64,000 nucleotides of DNA from Candidatus Moranbacteria bacterium UBA4824 (GCA_002400405.1 DHFM01000046.1:15331-79330); one strand, 5' to 3'; shown: positions 25,167 through 34,239, counted from the first letter of the stretch. Numbers and translations: made by a program. Notes: generated from the letters alone by a model not told the origin.

Positions 25167-25950
25167 AAAATATTTTAGGGATTATTGTCAAGAGAAAAAC
25201 ATTCCTTGGCGAGAAAGAGATATTCTGAGAGAATATTTGCAAACGCAAATTCTCAAAGTTCTTTCAATGAGTGAATTTAATGACGCAGTTTCTTTTCTAG
25301 GCGGGACTAGTCTGCGTTTTATTCATAATATCGAAAGATTCTCTGAGGATTTGGATTTTGATTTATTGAAAAAAGAAAATTTTGATATCAATCAAATGGG
25401 CAAAGAGATTGCTGGAAAGCTGGAGCTTTTAGGATTTAGTTTGGATACAAAAATCAAGACGACAGACAATATTTATATTATTTATTTTAAATTTAAGAAC
25501 GTTTTGCAAGAATTTGGGTTTAATGTTCAGGAGAATGAAAAAATAACTATCAAATTCGAAATTGATTTTGATCCATATAAAAATATCAAATTTGAAACAA
25601 AATTTGTGGATAGTTTTGGAGAAAGATTTCCAATTTTGATTAATACTTTACCCACGCTTTTTGCGCAAAAAATTATCGCTCTGAAATTTAGACCCTATCA
25701 AAAAGGGCGGGATTTCTATGATCTAGTTTGGTTTTTGGCGCAAAAAAACATCGAGCCAAATTATGCAATTTTTAAGGAGAAAAATATCGATGTAAAAAAC
25801 AAAAAAGAATTAATTATTGAGCTTGAAAAAATTATTTCCGCTTCTAATTTAGAACAAGCGATTAAAGATGTTTCACCTTTTATTTTCCAAAGCGAACAAG
25901 CTAAATGGATTTTAAGTTTACCAGAATTTATGAAAAATTTTAAAGAGTAA
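25153..25950 (+). CDS. abiEii: AbiEii/AbiGii family nucleotidyltransferase toxin
   Basis: A 265-residue nucleotidyltransferase-fold protein. The motif FLGGTSLRF followed by RFSEDLDFDL gives the GGTxLR...DxDxD metal-binding signature, and KIIALKFRPYQKGRDFYDLVWFL is the second conserved block. Characterised relatives transfer nucleotides to tRNA and stop growth, giving phage abortive infection or plasmid stability. It is translationally coupled to the antitoxin. Confidence 0.9.
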   Translation: MLPDKKYFRDYCQEKNIPWRERDILREYLQTQILKVLSMSEFNDAVSFLGGTSLRFIHNIERFSEDLDFDLLKKENFDINQMGKEIAGKLELLGFSLDTKIKTTDNIYIIYFKFKNVLQEFGFNVQENEKITIKFEIDFDPYKNIKFETKFVDSFGERFPILINTLPTLFAQKIIALKFRPYQKGRDFYDLVWFLAQKNIEPNYAIFKEKNIDVKNKKELIIELEKIISASNLEQAIKDVSPFIFQSEQAKWILSLPEFMKNFKE

Positions 25951-25955
25951 TTATT

Positions 25956-26237
25956 ATGAAATCCCTAAAAAACCTTTTATACAAAAGAAAAGAGACTAAA
26001 AAAATATCCTTAACGGATAAAGATTTTTTCTATATTTTTAATCGAGTTATAAAGGAAGAATTTGGTAATGTCGGTGCGTCGCGTCTTCAGGCGGATTATT
26101 ACAAGAATGGGACTATTTTTATAAAACTCACTAGCTCCGCCTGGGCGAGTGAGCTTTTTATGAATAGAAATACGATCATTAAAAAAATAAATAAGGAGTT
26201 GGGAGAGGGCGCGATAAAAGAAATAAAAATAAAATAG
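25956..26237 (+). CDS. DciA-like (DUF721) helicase-loader family protein
   Basis: A 93-residue protein whose centre, NGTIFIKLTSSAWASELFMNRNTIIKKINKELG, has the hallmark SSAWASEL of the DUF721/DciA KH-like domain. DciA proteins load the DnaB helicase in bacteria that lack DnaC/DnaI. It starts 5 bases after the AbiEii stop and may be read from the AbiE promoter. Its nearness to the origin fits a replication role. Family membership is clear; function is inferred from the family. Confidence 0.8.
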   Translation: MKSLKNLLYKRKETKKISLTDKDFFYIFNRVIKEEFGNVGASRLQADYYKNGTIFIKLTSSAWASELFMNRNTIIKKINKELGEGAIKEIKIK

Positions 26238-26283
26238 GGTTTTTTTTATGGTTCTTTAACGAATAGTGTGTTGAATTTTTAAT

Positions 26284-26427
26284 TGTCATTCTGAGCGGAA
26301 TCGAATCCGTTTAGGATGAGATGTAGTCGAAGAATCTGCTTTGTGGCTTAATTACGTTGACTTACTAAGTAGATCCTTCGACTGCGTTCGTCGCCTAATC
26401 GGCGACTCACTTCGCTCAGGATGACAA
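26284..26427. repeat. GTCATTCTGAGCG...CGCTCAGGATGAC inverted-repeat element
   Basis: The ends gtcattctgagcg and cgctcaggatgac are inverted, and internal parts (gtcgaagaatct / agatccttcgac) also pair, giving a long cruciform. It lies in the 445-base gap after the DciA-like gene. A related element is at 51147-51223. No ORF or RNA gene is seen in the rest of the gap apart from the element at 26568-26663. Confidence 0.75.
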
Positions 26428-26567
26428 ACTTCTGTGTTTTTGTGGAAAATCATAAAGGAACTTTTAATTAAAGCAAAAATTAAACTTATCCACCACACTA
26501 TTTATTGTAGAGCCTTTTTATTTTGCTGATTTTAAAAAATATTGTATAATAAAAAAAGAAAAAAACA

Positions 26568-26663
26568 ACCCCATGGAATACGGATGTGTAAAATAATGAT
26601 AAATAAAAATAAATTCAATTTACAAAATCATTTTATATACATTGTAAAATTATTCCACGGGGT
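26568..26663. repeat. ACCCCATGGAATA inverted-repeat element
   Basis: A 96-bp element with ends accccatggaata and tattccacggggt (one mismatch as inverted repeats), immediately upstream of a small membrane protein gene. The termini match those of the in-gene element at 12862-12922. Confidence 0.75.
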
Positions 26664-26682
26664 AAAAAATAAAAAATTTATT

Positions 26683-27129
26683 ATGAAAAAGAAAATAAAA
26701 ACTAAGGATTGGCAAATTGCTCTAATTTATTGGATGCTGGCGGGAATTTTTGCGCCATTTCTATTTAGTGCAATTTTTGGTCATATCGTAAAAGGTATAG
26801 CTAATAATTTTGGAATGATTGTTTGGTTGGCAATCATTGGAGAAACATTGAAATTTTTTCTTGTTTGGATAAGTATAATTTATTCAGCAAGATTTATAAC
26901 CAAAACTTTTATTATAAAAAACAATATAAATATTGTGAGAATTTCCACTTTTATTTTGTGTTTATCTTTGGTTAGTTTTAGAATATTTTTCTTCGATTCA
27001 AGTGATTTAATGGGATATATTTTTTCCCTAATGCATATAATTTCTCTGCTTGTTATAACTCCATTTTTCTATTTTTTTAGCAAAAAACAGATTGGCAGTA
27101 CGGACAAATTGATTGAAAATGAGCCTTAG
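26683..27129 (+). CDS. Small four-helix membrane protein of unknown function
   Basis: A 148-residue protein with a basic start (MKKKIKTKDW) and four hydrophobic segments at about residues 12-33, 43-68, 82-102 and 107-130. The C-terminal tail is charged. I do not recognise a family. The ATG at 26683 is preferred; upstream starts would translate the inverted-repeat element. It is followed by a bidirectional terminator. Confidence 0.65.
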   Translation: MKKKIKTKDWQIALIYWMLAGIFAPFLFSAIFGHIVKGIANNFGMIVWLAIIGETLKFFLVWISIIYSARFITKTFIIKNNINIVRISTFILCLSLVSFRIFFFDSSDLMGYIFSLMHIISLLVITPFFYFFSKKQIGSTDKLIENEP

Positions 27130-27146
27130 GATGAAAACTTGAAAAC

Positions 27147-27182
27147 AAAAAACTTCGGAAATCTTCCGAAGTTTTTTGTTTT
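27147..27182. terminator. Bidirectional intrinsic terminator
   Basis: The stem aacttcgga/tccgaagtt with A-run on the left and T-run on the right lies between the convergent membrane protein gene and the penicillin-binding protein gene. It can work in both directions. Confidence 0.85.
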
Positions 27183-27205
27183 TTTAAAACCTACATGTTT
27201 GCTTT

Positions 27206-29761
27206 TTAAGAATTTATTTTCACTGAAACGCTATCGGAATCACTATCTCCATTTTTATCTTTGACGGTGGCTTCGATTGAAAGAGTGGTGTTTTTCTTGG
27301 AATCAGAAACGGAATAAACAAAACTAAAAGAAGATTCGGAAGATGATTTAACCTCCTTTCCATCAACAGACAAAGTTATCTTATCCACCCCAAATGGCGC
27401 GTCTGCCTTTATTTTTATAGTAAAAGAAGAAGCACTAGTGCTAGAAGGGGCGGAGATTTTTATGCTTGGGTCAAAATTATCAAAATCATCTGAGCGACAT
27501 TCTTTTTCTGGAGTTGGCCGAGAAGAATAACCTTCTTTTTTGTCCAACCACTTCTCGATAGCTTTTTCCCAATTTTTAAATTGCGGGTCGTCTTCGGGTT
27601 TTTCTGGTTTATCTCCGCGGGGATCATCTTTTTGGACATAATATAAGATAGAATGTGCATCGGCAAATTTCTTTTTCTCTCTTTCAGATTCTGGGCAATT
27701 ATCATTAGCTAGGCAATAATCATCCGAGTCGGGAATTTTGCAAACGCGGATTTCTTTTTTATCATCAAGTTTTCCATCCAACACATCCTTGCCAGTTTCC
27801 TCCTCGTCTTTTTTGTATTCTGGAAATTTTTCAATATCATAATTAACTAAAGATTTTTCTATAAATTCACGCCAAATCGGCGCAGCGACATAGGAACCAT
27901 CTGCCCCTTCGGCCATTATAGAATTGTCATTGTTCCCTGCCCAAACACCCGCGACTAAAGATGGAGTATACCCCATTGTCCAACCATCGCGCCATTCATT
28001 GGTGGTGCCAGTTTTAGCCGCTACAGGACGGTTGTCAAATTTAAGTGGATTGTTTTCTCCAAATACGGGAGCACGAAGTTCATTGGTGGATAGAACGTAG
28101 TCTATCATGGCAATGTGTTTTTCTTCAATTACTCTTTGTCCGTCGCTCGGTTTATATTCTTCTAAGATTTCACCTGATCCACTTTCAACTTTTAAAACAG
28201 AAACAGTAGAGTGATGAATTCCACCTGTGGCAAAAGTAGAAAAAGCATTAACATGATCAAGTAATTTTACTTCGCCTCCACCTAAAACCAAAGATAATCC
28301 ATAATCAGCAGTTTTATTGAGGGTTGTGATGCCCATCTTGTGAGCAGTGTCAATTGAATTTTGTACTCCGGCGAGGTAGAGCGTTTTCACTGCAGGAACA
28401 TTCAGCGACATTGCCAGTGCATCTTTCATTTTCAAAAGACCCTGGTTCTTTCCGTCATAATTTTTTGGATTATAGTCTTTTCCATCATCAGTGGAAAAAT
28501 TAGTGTCCACATCCCAAAGGTTGGTTTCTGGAGTGTAGCCTTTTTCAAAAGCGGTGAGATACACATAAGGTTTAAAAGATGATCCTGGTTGACGAAGGGC
28601 AGTAGCCACATTGAAGTTGCCTTCAAATGTGCAATTTTTTCCAGACACACAACCAGTAGGAACGGCTTTGCCAAAATAATCCTTTGAACCTACCATGGCT
28701 AAAATTTGGCCTGTTTTTGGATCCATTGCCACGAGCGCTTGATTATTAGCCTTGTAAGTAGTGGCATTTTTTTCGCTGTGATTTCGAATAGCTTCCTCGG
28801 CAATTTTTTGTTTATCCCAGTCAAGCGTGGTATAAACTTTTAGCCCGCCTTGTTCAACCGCTTCAGCTCCATATTTTTTTTCCAAAGATTCCTTGATATA
28901 CATCACAAAATGGGGAGCGCTAATGTTATCGGAAAAGGTTTTTATCTTGGAAAAAATATCTACTGCTTTTGCTGTTTCGGCTTGTTCCTCTGTAATGTAG
29001 CCTAAGCGAGCCATTTGACTCAGGGCATATTCTTGACGAGCCTTGAGATTTTCGGTGTGCGTTCCATAGGGTGAATAGCGAGAAGGGGCTTGAGGTAGCG
29101 AGGCTAAAATAGCGGATTCGTCTAGTGTGAGCTCACTGGCATGTTTGCCAAAAAAAGTTTGGGCGGCCGCTTCAATTCCATAAGCATTGGATCCATAGGG
29201 AATTTCATTAAGATACATTGCTAAAATTTCATCCTTAGAAAATTTCTGTTCCAATTCGATGGCCAAAATAACCTCCTTTATTTTCCTTGTGAAAGTTTTT
29301 TCTGAGGTCAAAAGTGATTGCTTGATAAGTTGCTGGGTGATAGTTGAGCCACCCTGAGAGGCACCTAATTTGAAAACATCCTTAAGAGCAGCCCGTAAAA
29401 TACTTTTTGGCTGAATGCCGATATGATCATAGAAGCTTTGATCTTCCAATGCGATAGTGGCGTAGCGCAAACTTTCTGGCATTTGGGAAAAGGGGATTTC
29501 CGTTCTTTTTTCTTCTCCGTGAACTTCATAAAGGATATGATTTCCGGTGCGGTCATAAATTTTGGTCGATTGAATAACCACGCGATTTTTCAGATTTCCA
29601 GGACTTGGAAGATCCTTGGCAAACCAAGCAAAAACCGCGATAACAAAAAGTAAAATAGCGCCAAAAAAAATCAAAGCTGATTTTTGTAGGAGCTTCCAAT
29701 TAATCTTAAAACGTTTTTTGCCAGATGACCCGGTAGAATTTTTAGGGTTGAAAATATACAT
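27206..29761 (-). CDS. Class A penicillin-binding protein (PBP1A-like)
   Basis: An 851-residue bifunctional peptidoglycan synthase. One N-terminal membrane anchor (about residues 28-50). GT51 transglycosylase domain at about 75-260 (EDQSFYDHIGIQPKSILRA, GGSTITQQLIKQ, RKIKEVILAIELE). Transpeptidase domain with SSFK (about residue 390), SLN and KTGTT (about residue 580). A Lys/Asp/Glu-rich spacer leads to a C-terminal Ig-like beta domain (ISAPSSTSASSFTIKIKADAP) probably for surface or substrate contact. It builds and cross-links peptidoglycan outside the membrane. It stands alone between a terminator and its own leader. Confidence 0.95.
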   Translation of the reverse strand: MYIFNPKNSTGSSGKKRFKINWKLLQKSALIFFGAILLFVIAVFAWFAKDLPSPGNLKNRVVIQSTKIYDRTGNHILYEVHGEEKRTEIPFSQMPESLRYATIALEDQSFYDHIGIQPKSILRAALKDVFKLGASQGGSTITQQLIKQSLLTSEKTFTRKIKEVILAIELEQKFSKDEILAMYLNEIPYGSNAYGIEAAAQTFFGKHASELTLDESAILASLPQAPSRYSPYGTHTENLKARQEYALSQMARLGYITEEQAETAKAVDIFSKIKTFSDNISAPHFVMYIKESLEKKYGAEAVEQGGLKVYTTLDWDKQKIAEEAIRNHSEKNATTYKANNQALVAMDPKTGQILAMVGSKDYFGKAVPTGCVSGKNCTFEGNFNVATALRQPGSSFKPYVYLTAFEKGYTPETNLWDVDTNFSTDDGKDYNPKNYDGKNQGLLKMKDALAMSLNVPAVKTLYLAGVQNSIDTAHKMGITTLNKTADYGLSLVLGGGEVKLLDHVNAFSTFATGGIHHSTVSVLKVESGSGEILEEYKPSDGQRVIEEKHIAMIDYVLSTNELRAPVFGENNPLKFDNRPVAAKTGTTNEWRDGWTMGYTPSLVAGVWAGNNDNSIMAEGADGSYVAAPIWREFIEKSLVNYDIEKFPEYKKDEEETGKDVLDGKLDDKKEIRVCKIPDSDDYCLANDNCPESEREKKKFADAHSILYYVQKDDPRGDKPEKPEDDPQFKNWEKAIEKWLDKKEGYSSRPTPEKECRSDDFDNFDPSIKISAPSSTSASSFTIKIKADAPFGVDKITLSVDGKEVKSSSESSFSFVYSVSDSKKNTTLSIEATVKDKNGDSDSDSVSVKINS

Positions 29762-29835
29762 ACAATTTATTTAGCTTATTTATAAAGCATCTTATATTCT
29801 ATTATAAAAGAGAAAAGATATCAAGGCAAAAAAAA

Positions 29836-31107
29836 TTATTTCACGAAAGATGCTTTAAAATATTTCTTAATATAACTAATTGTTTTTTTGTGATCGTCTC
29901 CACAAATAATAATAACAGTATCTCCTGGATTAGCAATTTCAGCAGCTTTTTTGATAGCATTTTCTTCTATGATAATCCGAACAGCATTTTTTTTGCTTTG
30001 CTTTGATAAAATTCCTTGTAAAAATAATTTTGAAACATCACCCTTTTCTCTTGTTGGCGTAAGACCAGTAGAGACATATCTCTTTTTAGAAATTCCATCA
30101 ATTTTATCATAAACAATAAAAGAATCAAAACTATCAGCTATAAATTGACCAGTTTCTACTATCATTTTATCTGTTCGATCAGGTGCTAGACGTACTACTC
30201 CAATAGTTTTACCGTTGCTATTTTTTTTTACTAGGGTAGCTACTTCATTTAGGGAATATTTTTCATGAGCATAGTCAACCATAATCTTTACACCTTGTTT
30301 ATTTTCCAGAAGAGTTAACCTCCCACCATGTTTTGCAGGTTTATAATTTTTAAGCACAGTAATACATTTCTTGGTCTTAGGTAAATTTCCTTCATTAAAA
30401 GAATAAAGCCCTCCCAAGATTAACATCAAATTATAAATAGAAGGATTGAAATTTCCCTTAAATGTCCAATCTATATCATGAATGTCTAGTAAATTGATAG
30501 TTTTATTTTTTGATTTCAAGATTAAATAGTTATCTTTTTTTGTAATGACAATTCCATTATTATCTAAGTGTTTTTTTGTATTGAAAAAATTTAGATTATA
30601 GCCTACAGGCACAAGGGTTACTTTTCTTTTAGTTGAGATGCAATTTAATTGAGAGCAAACTAGCTTATCGTCTGCATTAAATACAGCATAGCCATTTTCT
30701 CCGCCTATAGCAGAAAAAATAAAATTTTTTGCCTTAGCTATATCTTTTCTTGTTTTTAATCTTTTGGATGCACCTAAGTGATCCTCAAAAACATTTGAAA
30801 AAATACCTATATTGTGTTTTCGATATCCCAGTCCTCCTTTGCCACTACTACCAATAGCTGTTTCTAGGATTGCTGTGTAATTGGGGCAATATTTTTTCAT
30901 GGCCAGGAGATATTTTCCTGGACACACTGTCGGAACTAGTCCAAAAAGTTGTTTACTTTCTAAAAGAGTGCTTTTTTGTTTTTCATTTACATAATGTCCA
31001 TCAGTATCAACGCGGAGTGTATTTTCTCCATAATTTTTTAATGTATAACTTATAGCTCTGGTTATGGTTGTTTTTCCTTTAGTTCCAGTTATCGATATGA
31101 TTTTCAT
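29836..31107 (-). CDS. Mur-ligase-type enzyme resembling the C-terminal module of cyanophycin synthetase
   Basis: A 423-residue ATP-dependent amino-acid ligase. P-loop ITGTKGKTTITRAI at residues 5-18, NVFEDHLG (Mur-ligase metal/ATP region), a central domain, then KHGGRLTLLENKQGVKIMVDYAHEKYSLNE and VVRLAPDRTDKMIVETGQFIA. The last two blocks and the ending GDTVIIICGDDHKKT resemble the M-domain of cyanophycin synthetase more than MurE. There it activates a carboxyl group and adds an amino acid through an amide bond. It lies 4 bases downstream of the ATP-grasp gene, so the pair looks like a cyanophycin synthetase split in two. It could also act on another peptide or cell-wall substrate. Confidence 0.8.
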   Translation of the reverse strand: MKIISITGTKGKTTITRAISYTLKNYGENTLRVDTDGHYVNEKQKSTLLESKQLFGLVPTVCPGKYLLAMKKYCPNYTAILETAIGSSGKGGLGYRKHNIGIFSNVFEDHLGASKRLKTRKDIAKAKNFIFSAIGGENGYAVFNADDKLVCSQLNCISTKRKVTLVPVGYNLNFFNTKKHLDNNGIVITKKDNYLILKSKNKTINLLDIHDIDWTFKGNFNPSIYNLMLILGGLYSFNEGNLPKTKKCITVLKNYKPAKHGGRLTLLENKQGVKIMVDYAHEKYSLNEVATLVKKNSNGKTIGVVRLAPDRTDKMIVETGQFIADSFDSFIVYDKIDGISKKRYVSTGLTPTREKGDVSKLFLQGILSKQSKKNAVRIIIEENAIKKAAEIANPGDTVIIICGDDHKKTISYIKKYFKASFVK

Positions 31108-31111
31108 TAGA

Positions 31112-32068
31112 TTAATTTTCTTGATTAAGCTTTAAAATGAATTCAAGAATATCCTTAACTACATTTCTTGTTTTCCCATGAGTTGGATTGTAATGAATAT
31201 ACAGATCTGGTTTTCCATTTATTTCTAAAATATTAAATTTTTGCTTGGAAGGATCTTTGCTTATATCTTCACAGATAATATCAATTCCAGCTAGTAATTT
31301 ACCAGTAGCTTTAGCAGCTCTTTCGCAAACTTTTTTAAGGGTAGGATTTATCAAGTCAGTCACATCTTTTGTTTCTCCTCCTTCAGCTAAGCAAGAATTT
31401 TTCTTTATAAATATTTCTTGATCTTTTTTAAGTATAGTGTTGAGCTTAACATTTTGTTCTTCTAGGATTTTCTTAAGATATTTATTGAATATCGTTTTTT
31501 GTTTTTTGTTTAATTGTTTTTTTTCTATTAATTTTTTAACAGTGCTTTTCCCATCACCAAAAATTCTAGGAGGAATCATTTCAAGAACGCCGATAGCTTC
31601 TTTTGCTAAAATTAAAACACGATATTCTTTTCCAAATACCATTTCTTGAGCAATAAGAAAAGGGAAATTTTTAATTTCTTGGGTAAGGAGTTTTTTAGCC
31701 TCAGATAATGTTTCTATATTAGTGAAAACGCCTTTGCTATTAGATCCATTAGCATCTTTTAATACAATCGGGTAAGTAAGAGAGGCTAATTTTTTTGCTG
31801 AATCGTTTGTATTCAGGGTTTTTTTGTAAAAACAAACAGTTTTAGGTGTTGGAATATTATTTTCTTTTAGCGCTACGTAAGTAAGATCCTTATATGCCGT
31901 AAGAGCTTTTCCAGAAAGAAAATCACTAGCGATTTGAAATTTTCTAGAAACAAAAATTTTCTCCCCCTTTAAATTAATAAGAAAGCACCCTCTTTCTGGG
32001 ACTATTTTATCAATAGTTCCTCCCATTTCTTCAACAACGCGCTTTATTAGTGGTGGATTTTTTATCAT
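31112..32068 (-). CDS. ATP-grasp ligase resembling the central module of cyanophycin synthetase
   Basis: A 318-residue ATP-grasp enzyme. PIVLKDANGSNSKGV is the ATP-binding loop, EMVFGKEYRVLIL and PPRIFGDGKSTVKKLIE the second subdomain, and LEINGKPDLYIHYNPTHGKTRNVV the metal/ATP-binding end. The stretch CLAEGGETKDVTD matches the part of cyanophycin synthetase that precedes the second metal site. The roughly 160-residue N-terminal domain of that enzyme is missing here. It starts 4 bases after the RimK-like gene. Substrate unknown: aspartate/arginine as in cyanophycin is only one option. Confidence 0.8.
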   Translation of the reverse strand: MIKNPPLIKRVVEEMGGTIDKIVPERGCFLINLKGEKIFVSRKFQIASDFLSGKALTAYKDLTYVALKENNIPTPKTVCFYKKTLNTNDSAKKLASLTYPIVLKDANGSNSKGVFTNIETLSEAKKLLTQEIKNFPFLIAQEMVFGKEYRVLILAKEAIGVLEMIPPRIFGDGKSTVKKLIEKKQLNKKQKTIFNKYLKKILEEQNVKLNTILKKDQEIFIKKNSCLAEGGETKDVTDLINPTLKKVCERAAKATGKLLAGIDIICEDISKDPSKQKFNILEINGKPDLYIHYNPTHGKTRNVVKDILEFILKLNQEN

Positions 32069-32072
32069 AATT

Positions 32073-33479
32073 TTATTTATTTACATCAATTAAAAATTTA
32101 TTCAAATCTCTTCGCCCTATAAGTAATGGGTAAGACAATCCTTCTCGATTAGCGATGGAAAGTTTAGAAGATATTTGTTGTTCATCGATTACGATAGGTA
32201 GTTTAATCTCGATTCGATAAGTTGCTCCATGGGAGGAAAAAGTTTTTGCTACGCCAACAATATCAGGATGTTTTTCTAATTCTTTCCATGTTTCATTTTG
32301 GCTCAATATTTTTATTTCTTCTTCAGTTAAAACTTTATCAAGGTGAAAATCTTCCCAAATTTTTACCGCCTCTCCGAAACCTAAATCTTTAGCAAGATTT
32401 TTATCAATTGCTGAGATGCCAGCTCCAGTATCTATGCGAGCTTCCACTTCAATTTCTTTTCCATCCTTTCCGATAAGTTTTACTTTTTCCACGGTGCCGA
32501 TAACTTTACGCCCAGAAATTTCTTCCAGTTCTTCTTCGATTTCCCCACCGAAAAGGTCTTTGCCTACGCGGATACCTTTTTCTACGGTTTTGATTTTTAT
32601 CCCAGCAGCTTTTTTGAGTCGTTCTTTGAGACCAGATAGATTAGCTACCTGGATAGAAAGGCCAGGGCGAGCGTTTAGTTCAATGATAGTTGGGCCGTTG
32701 ATTTTATCAATGGCAATGTCTGCCCCTAAAAAGCCAAGGCCGGAAATTTCTTGGGCGCGTACAGCTAATTTTAAAACATCATTCCAATAGGGAAGCTTAA
32801 TTCCGGAAAGCAGAAGACGAGTACCAGGAATATATTCAATTATTCTATTTTTCCCAAGAACTGCAGTGGTGGTTGTGCCCGTGGCAATGTCGATGCCTAC
32901 GCCAATAGCGCCTTGTTGCAAATTGGCTTTGCCTTCTGATGATTTGGTTGGCAGGCGAAGCATGGCCATCAGCGGAACCTTATTGAAAACAATGACACGA
33001 ATATCAGGAATACCTTTATATGAATAGGGTTTGAAAAGTTTCAAAAGTTGCAAACGCTCTTCAAAAAAAGCAATGTCGGGTGTGCCGGAAAGAGAAAAAG
33101 ATCCATCTAGTATGTTTCGAATATGTGTTTTTAAATCTTCTGTAGAAATTAGAGATCGGTCAGCTTTTATCCAAATATTATCGAAATTCTTTTTTTTACC
33201 ATAAACTACCACAATACCTTCACCACCAAAACCACGATTAGGTTTCAGCGCAAAACCTTCCGGCAAGCTTTGCCAATCAAAATTTTCCAGTTCTTCCACG
33301 GTGCGAATTTTTGCAATCAGTTTTGGAACAGAGATATCATTTTTAGCGAGAATTTTTTTGCTCAGTAGTTTATTGTCAGCTAGTTTTTTAGCGCGCGATC
33401 GATTAAATGGCCGGATATAATCCAGATTCCGCGCATTCATCCCGAGTATTTGCCGGCTTAATTTAAAAAATTCAAACAT
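32073..33479 (-). CDS. RimK-like alpha-L-glutamate ligase fused to a retropepsin-like (RimB/ATP-dependent zinc protease family) domain
   Basis: A 468-residue two-domain protein. Residues 1-300: ATP-grasp ligase of the alpha-L-glutamate-ligase-like family (NRSRAKKLADNKLLSKKIL, FALKPNRGFGGEGIVVV, PDIRVIVFNKVPLMAMLRLP, IIELNARPGLSIQVAN). Residues 325-465: the family usually called ATP-dependent zinc protease, a retropepsin fold, with EARIDTGAGISAID (Asp of the DTGA loop near residue 349) and YPLLIGRRDLNKFLID. Elsewhere these are separate neighbouring genes with a 7TM/inactive transglutaminase protein; here they are fused. One half probably adds and the other removes a peptide-type tag. Confidence 0.85.
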   Translation of the reverse strand: MFEFFKLSRQILGMNARNLDYIRPFNRSRAKKLADNKLLSKKILAKNDISVPKLIAKIRTVEELENFDWQSLPEGFALKPNRGFGGEGIVVVYGKKKNFDNIWIKADRSLISTEDLKTHIRNILDGSFSLSGTPDIAFFEERLQLLKLFKPYSYKGIPDIRVIVFNKVPLMAMLRLPTKSSEGKANLQQGAIGVGIDIATGTTTTAVLGKNRIIEYIPGTRLLLSGIKLPYWNDVLKLAVRAQEISGLGFLGADIAIDKINGPTIIELNARPGLSIQVANLSGLKERLKKAAGIKIKTVEKGIRVGKDLFGGEIEEELEEISGRKVIGTVEKVKLIGKDGKEIEVEARIDTGAGISAIDKNLAKDLGFGEAVKIWEDFHLDKVLTEEEIKILSQNETWKELEKHPDIVGVAKTFSSHGATYRIEIKLPIVIDEQQISSKLSIANREGLSYPLLIGRRDLNKFLIDVNK

Positions 33480-33518
33480 AATGTTTTTTACTCATTAATC
33501 GTTCGTAAAGCCACGCTA

Positions 33519-33562
33519 CCCGCCTCGCGTCGACAAGTGGTCTCCACGAGTCGAGGCGGGCG
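33519..33562. repeat. CCCGCCTCG...CGAGGCGGG palindromic element
   Basis: A GC-rich hairpin in the gap between the 7TM gene and the RimK-like gene. A variant of the same element (cccgccttgcgtcga...tcgaggcagg) is translated in frame at the C-terminus of TsaE (51059-51104). Confidence 0.8.
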
Positions 33563-33588
33563 AATGTGGCACATGCGAATTAATTTAA

Positions 33589-34239
33589 TTATAAGTTTTT
33601 CATTATCTTGCGAAAACGAAAGTATTCGCTAACGCGTAGCCCTGTCCATTTGCCAAGCATTACATTAATTGGAATGGTAAGAAATACTATCCAAGGATAA
33701 AGAGCTAAAAAGTGAATGAGGGTGCTGGAGCTGGCGATAAAAAAACCTAAAATAGAAATGATTAAAGTTTCAATGGCTAAAATTATTGCAGCTTTGTCTC
33801 CTTTTTCAATTTGCACGGTCACAAATTTTTCCACCAAGGTAATCATAATTAGAATTGGAAAAATTGATACCGATGCCAAGCCCGTTCTTTTGAATTCTCC
33901 ACCAATAACTAGGATTCCCAAAATTAACATTGCCACCGCAGTGAGCATGATGGCCACGCGCGGAAGATAGAGCAAGCGAAAAGGTTTAAGAACAAAACGC
34001 ATCAGCATGCCAGAAAAGATAACGGTGACAAAAATTGCAATGCCGTATTTGAGTCCATTAGTGGCAAGAAAAGCAAAAGTCACGATCAGCGGAGCATAAA
34101 TTCCAAAAGCTTTGATTCCGACTACTTGGCGCAAAAATGCGATGAAAGTAGCAATTATCGGAAGCATAAGAATCAAAATAACTGTGGCAAAAGGTACGCC
34201 TTGGCCGAGAAAGAAATCAATTATTGGACTAGTGTTCAT
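33589..34239 (-). CDS. 7TM domain protein of the UUP1/7TM-transglutaminase-associated family
   Basis: A 216-residue polytopic protein with six or seven hydrophobic segments. FLRQVVGIKAFGIYAPLIVTFAFL, LPRVAIMLTAVAMLILG and LVEKFVTVQIEKGDKAAI match the 7TM domain that is usually fused behind an inactive transglutaminase domain and encoded next to the RimK-like ligase and the retropepsin-like protein. The inactive transglutaminase half is missing here. It is the first gene of the four-gene operon and gives the system a membrane location. Confidence 0.8.
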   Translation of the reverse strand: MNTSPIIDFFLGQGVPFATVILILMLPIIATFIAFLRQVVGIKAFGIYAPLIVTFAFLATNGLKYGIAIFVTVIFSGMLMRFVLKPFRLLYLPRVAIMLTAVAMLILGILVIGGEFKRTGLASVSIFPILIMITLVEKFVTVQIEKGDKAAIILAIETLIISILGFFIASSSTLIHFLALYPWIVFLTIPINVMLGKWTGLRVSEYFRFRKIMKNL

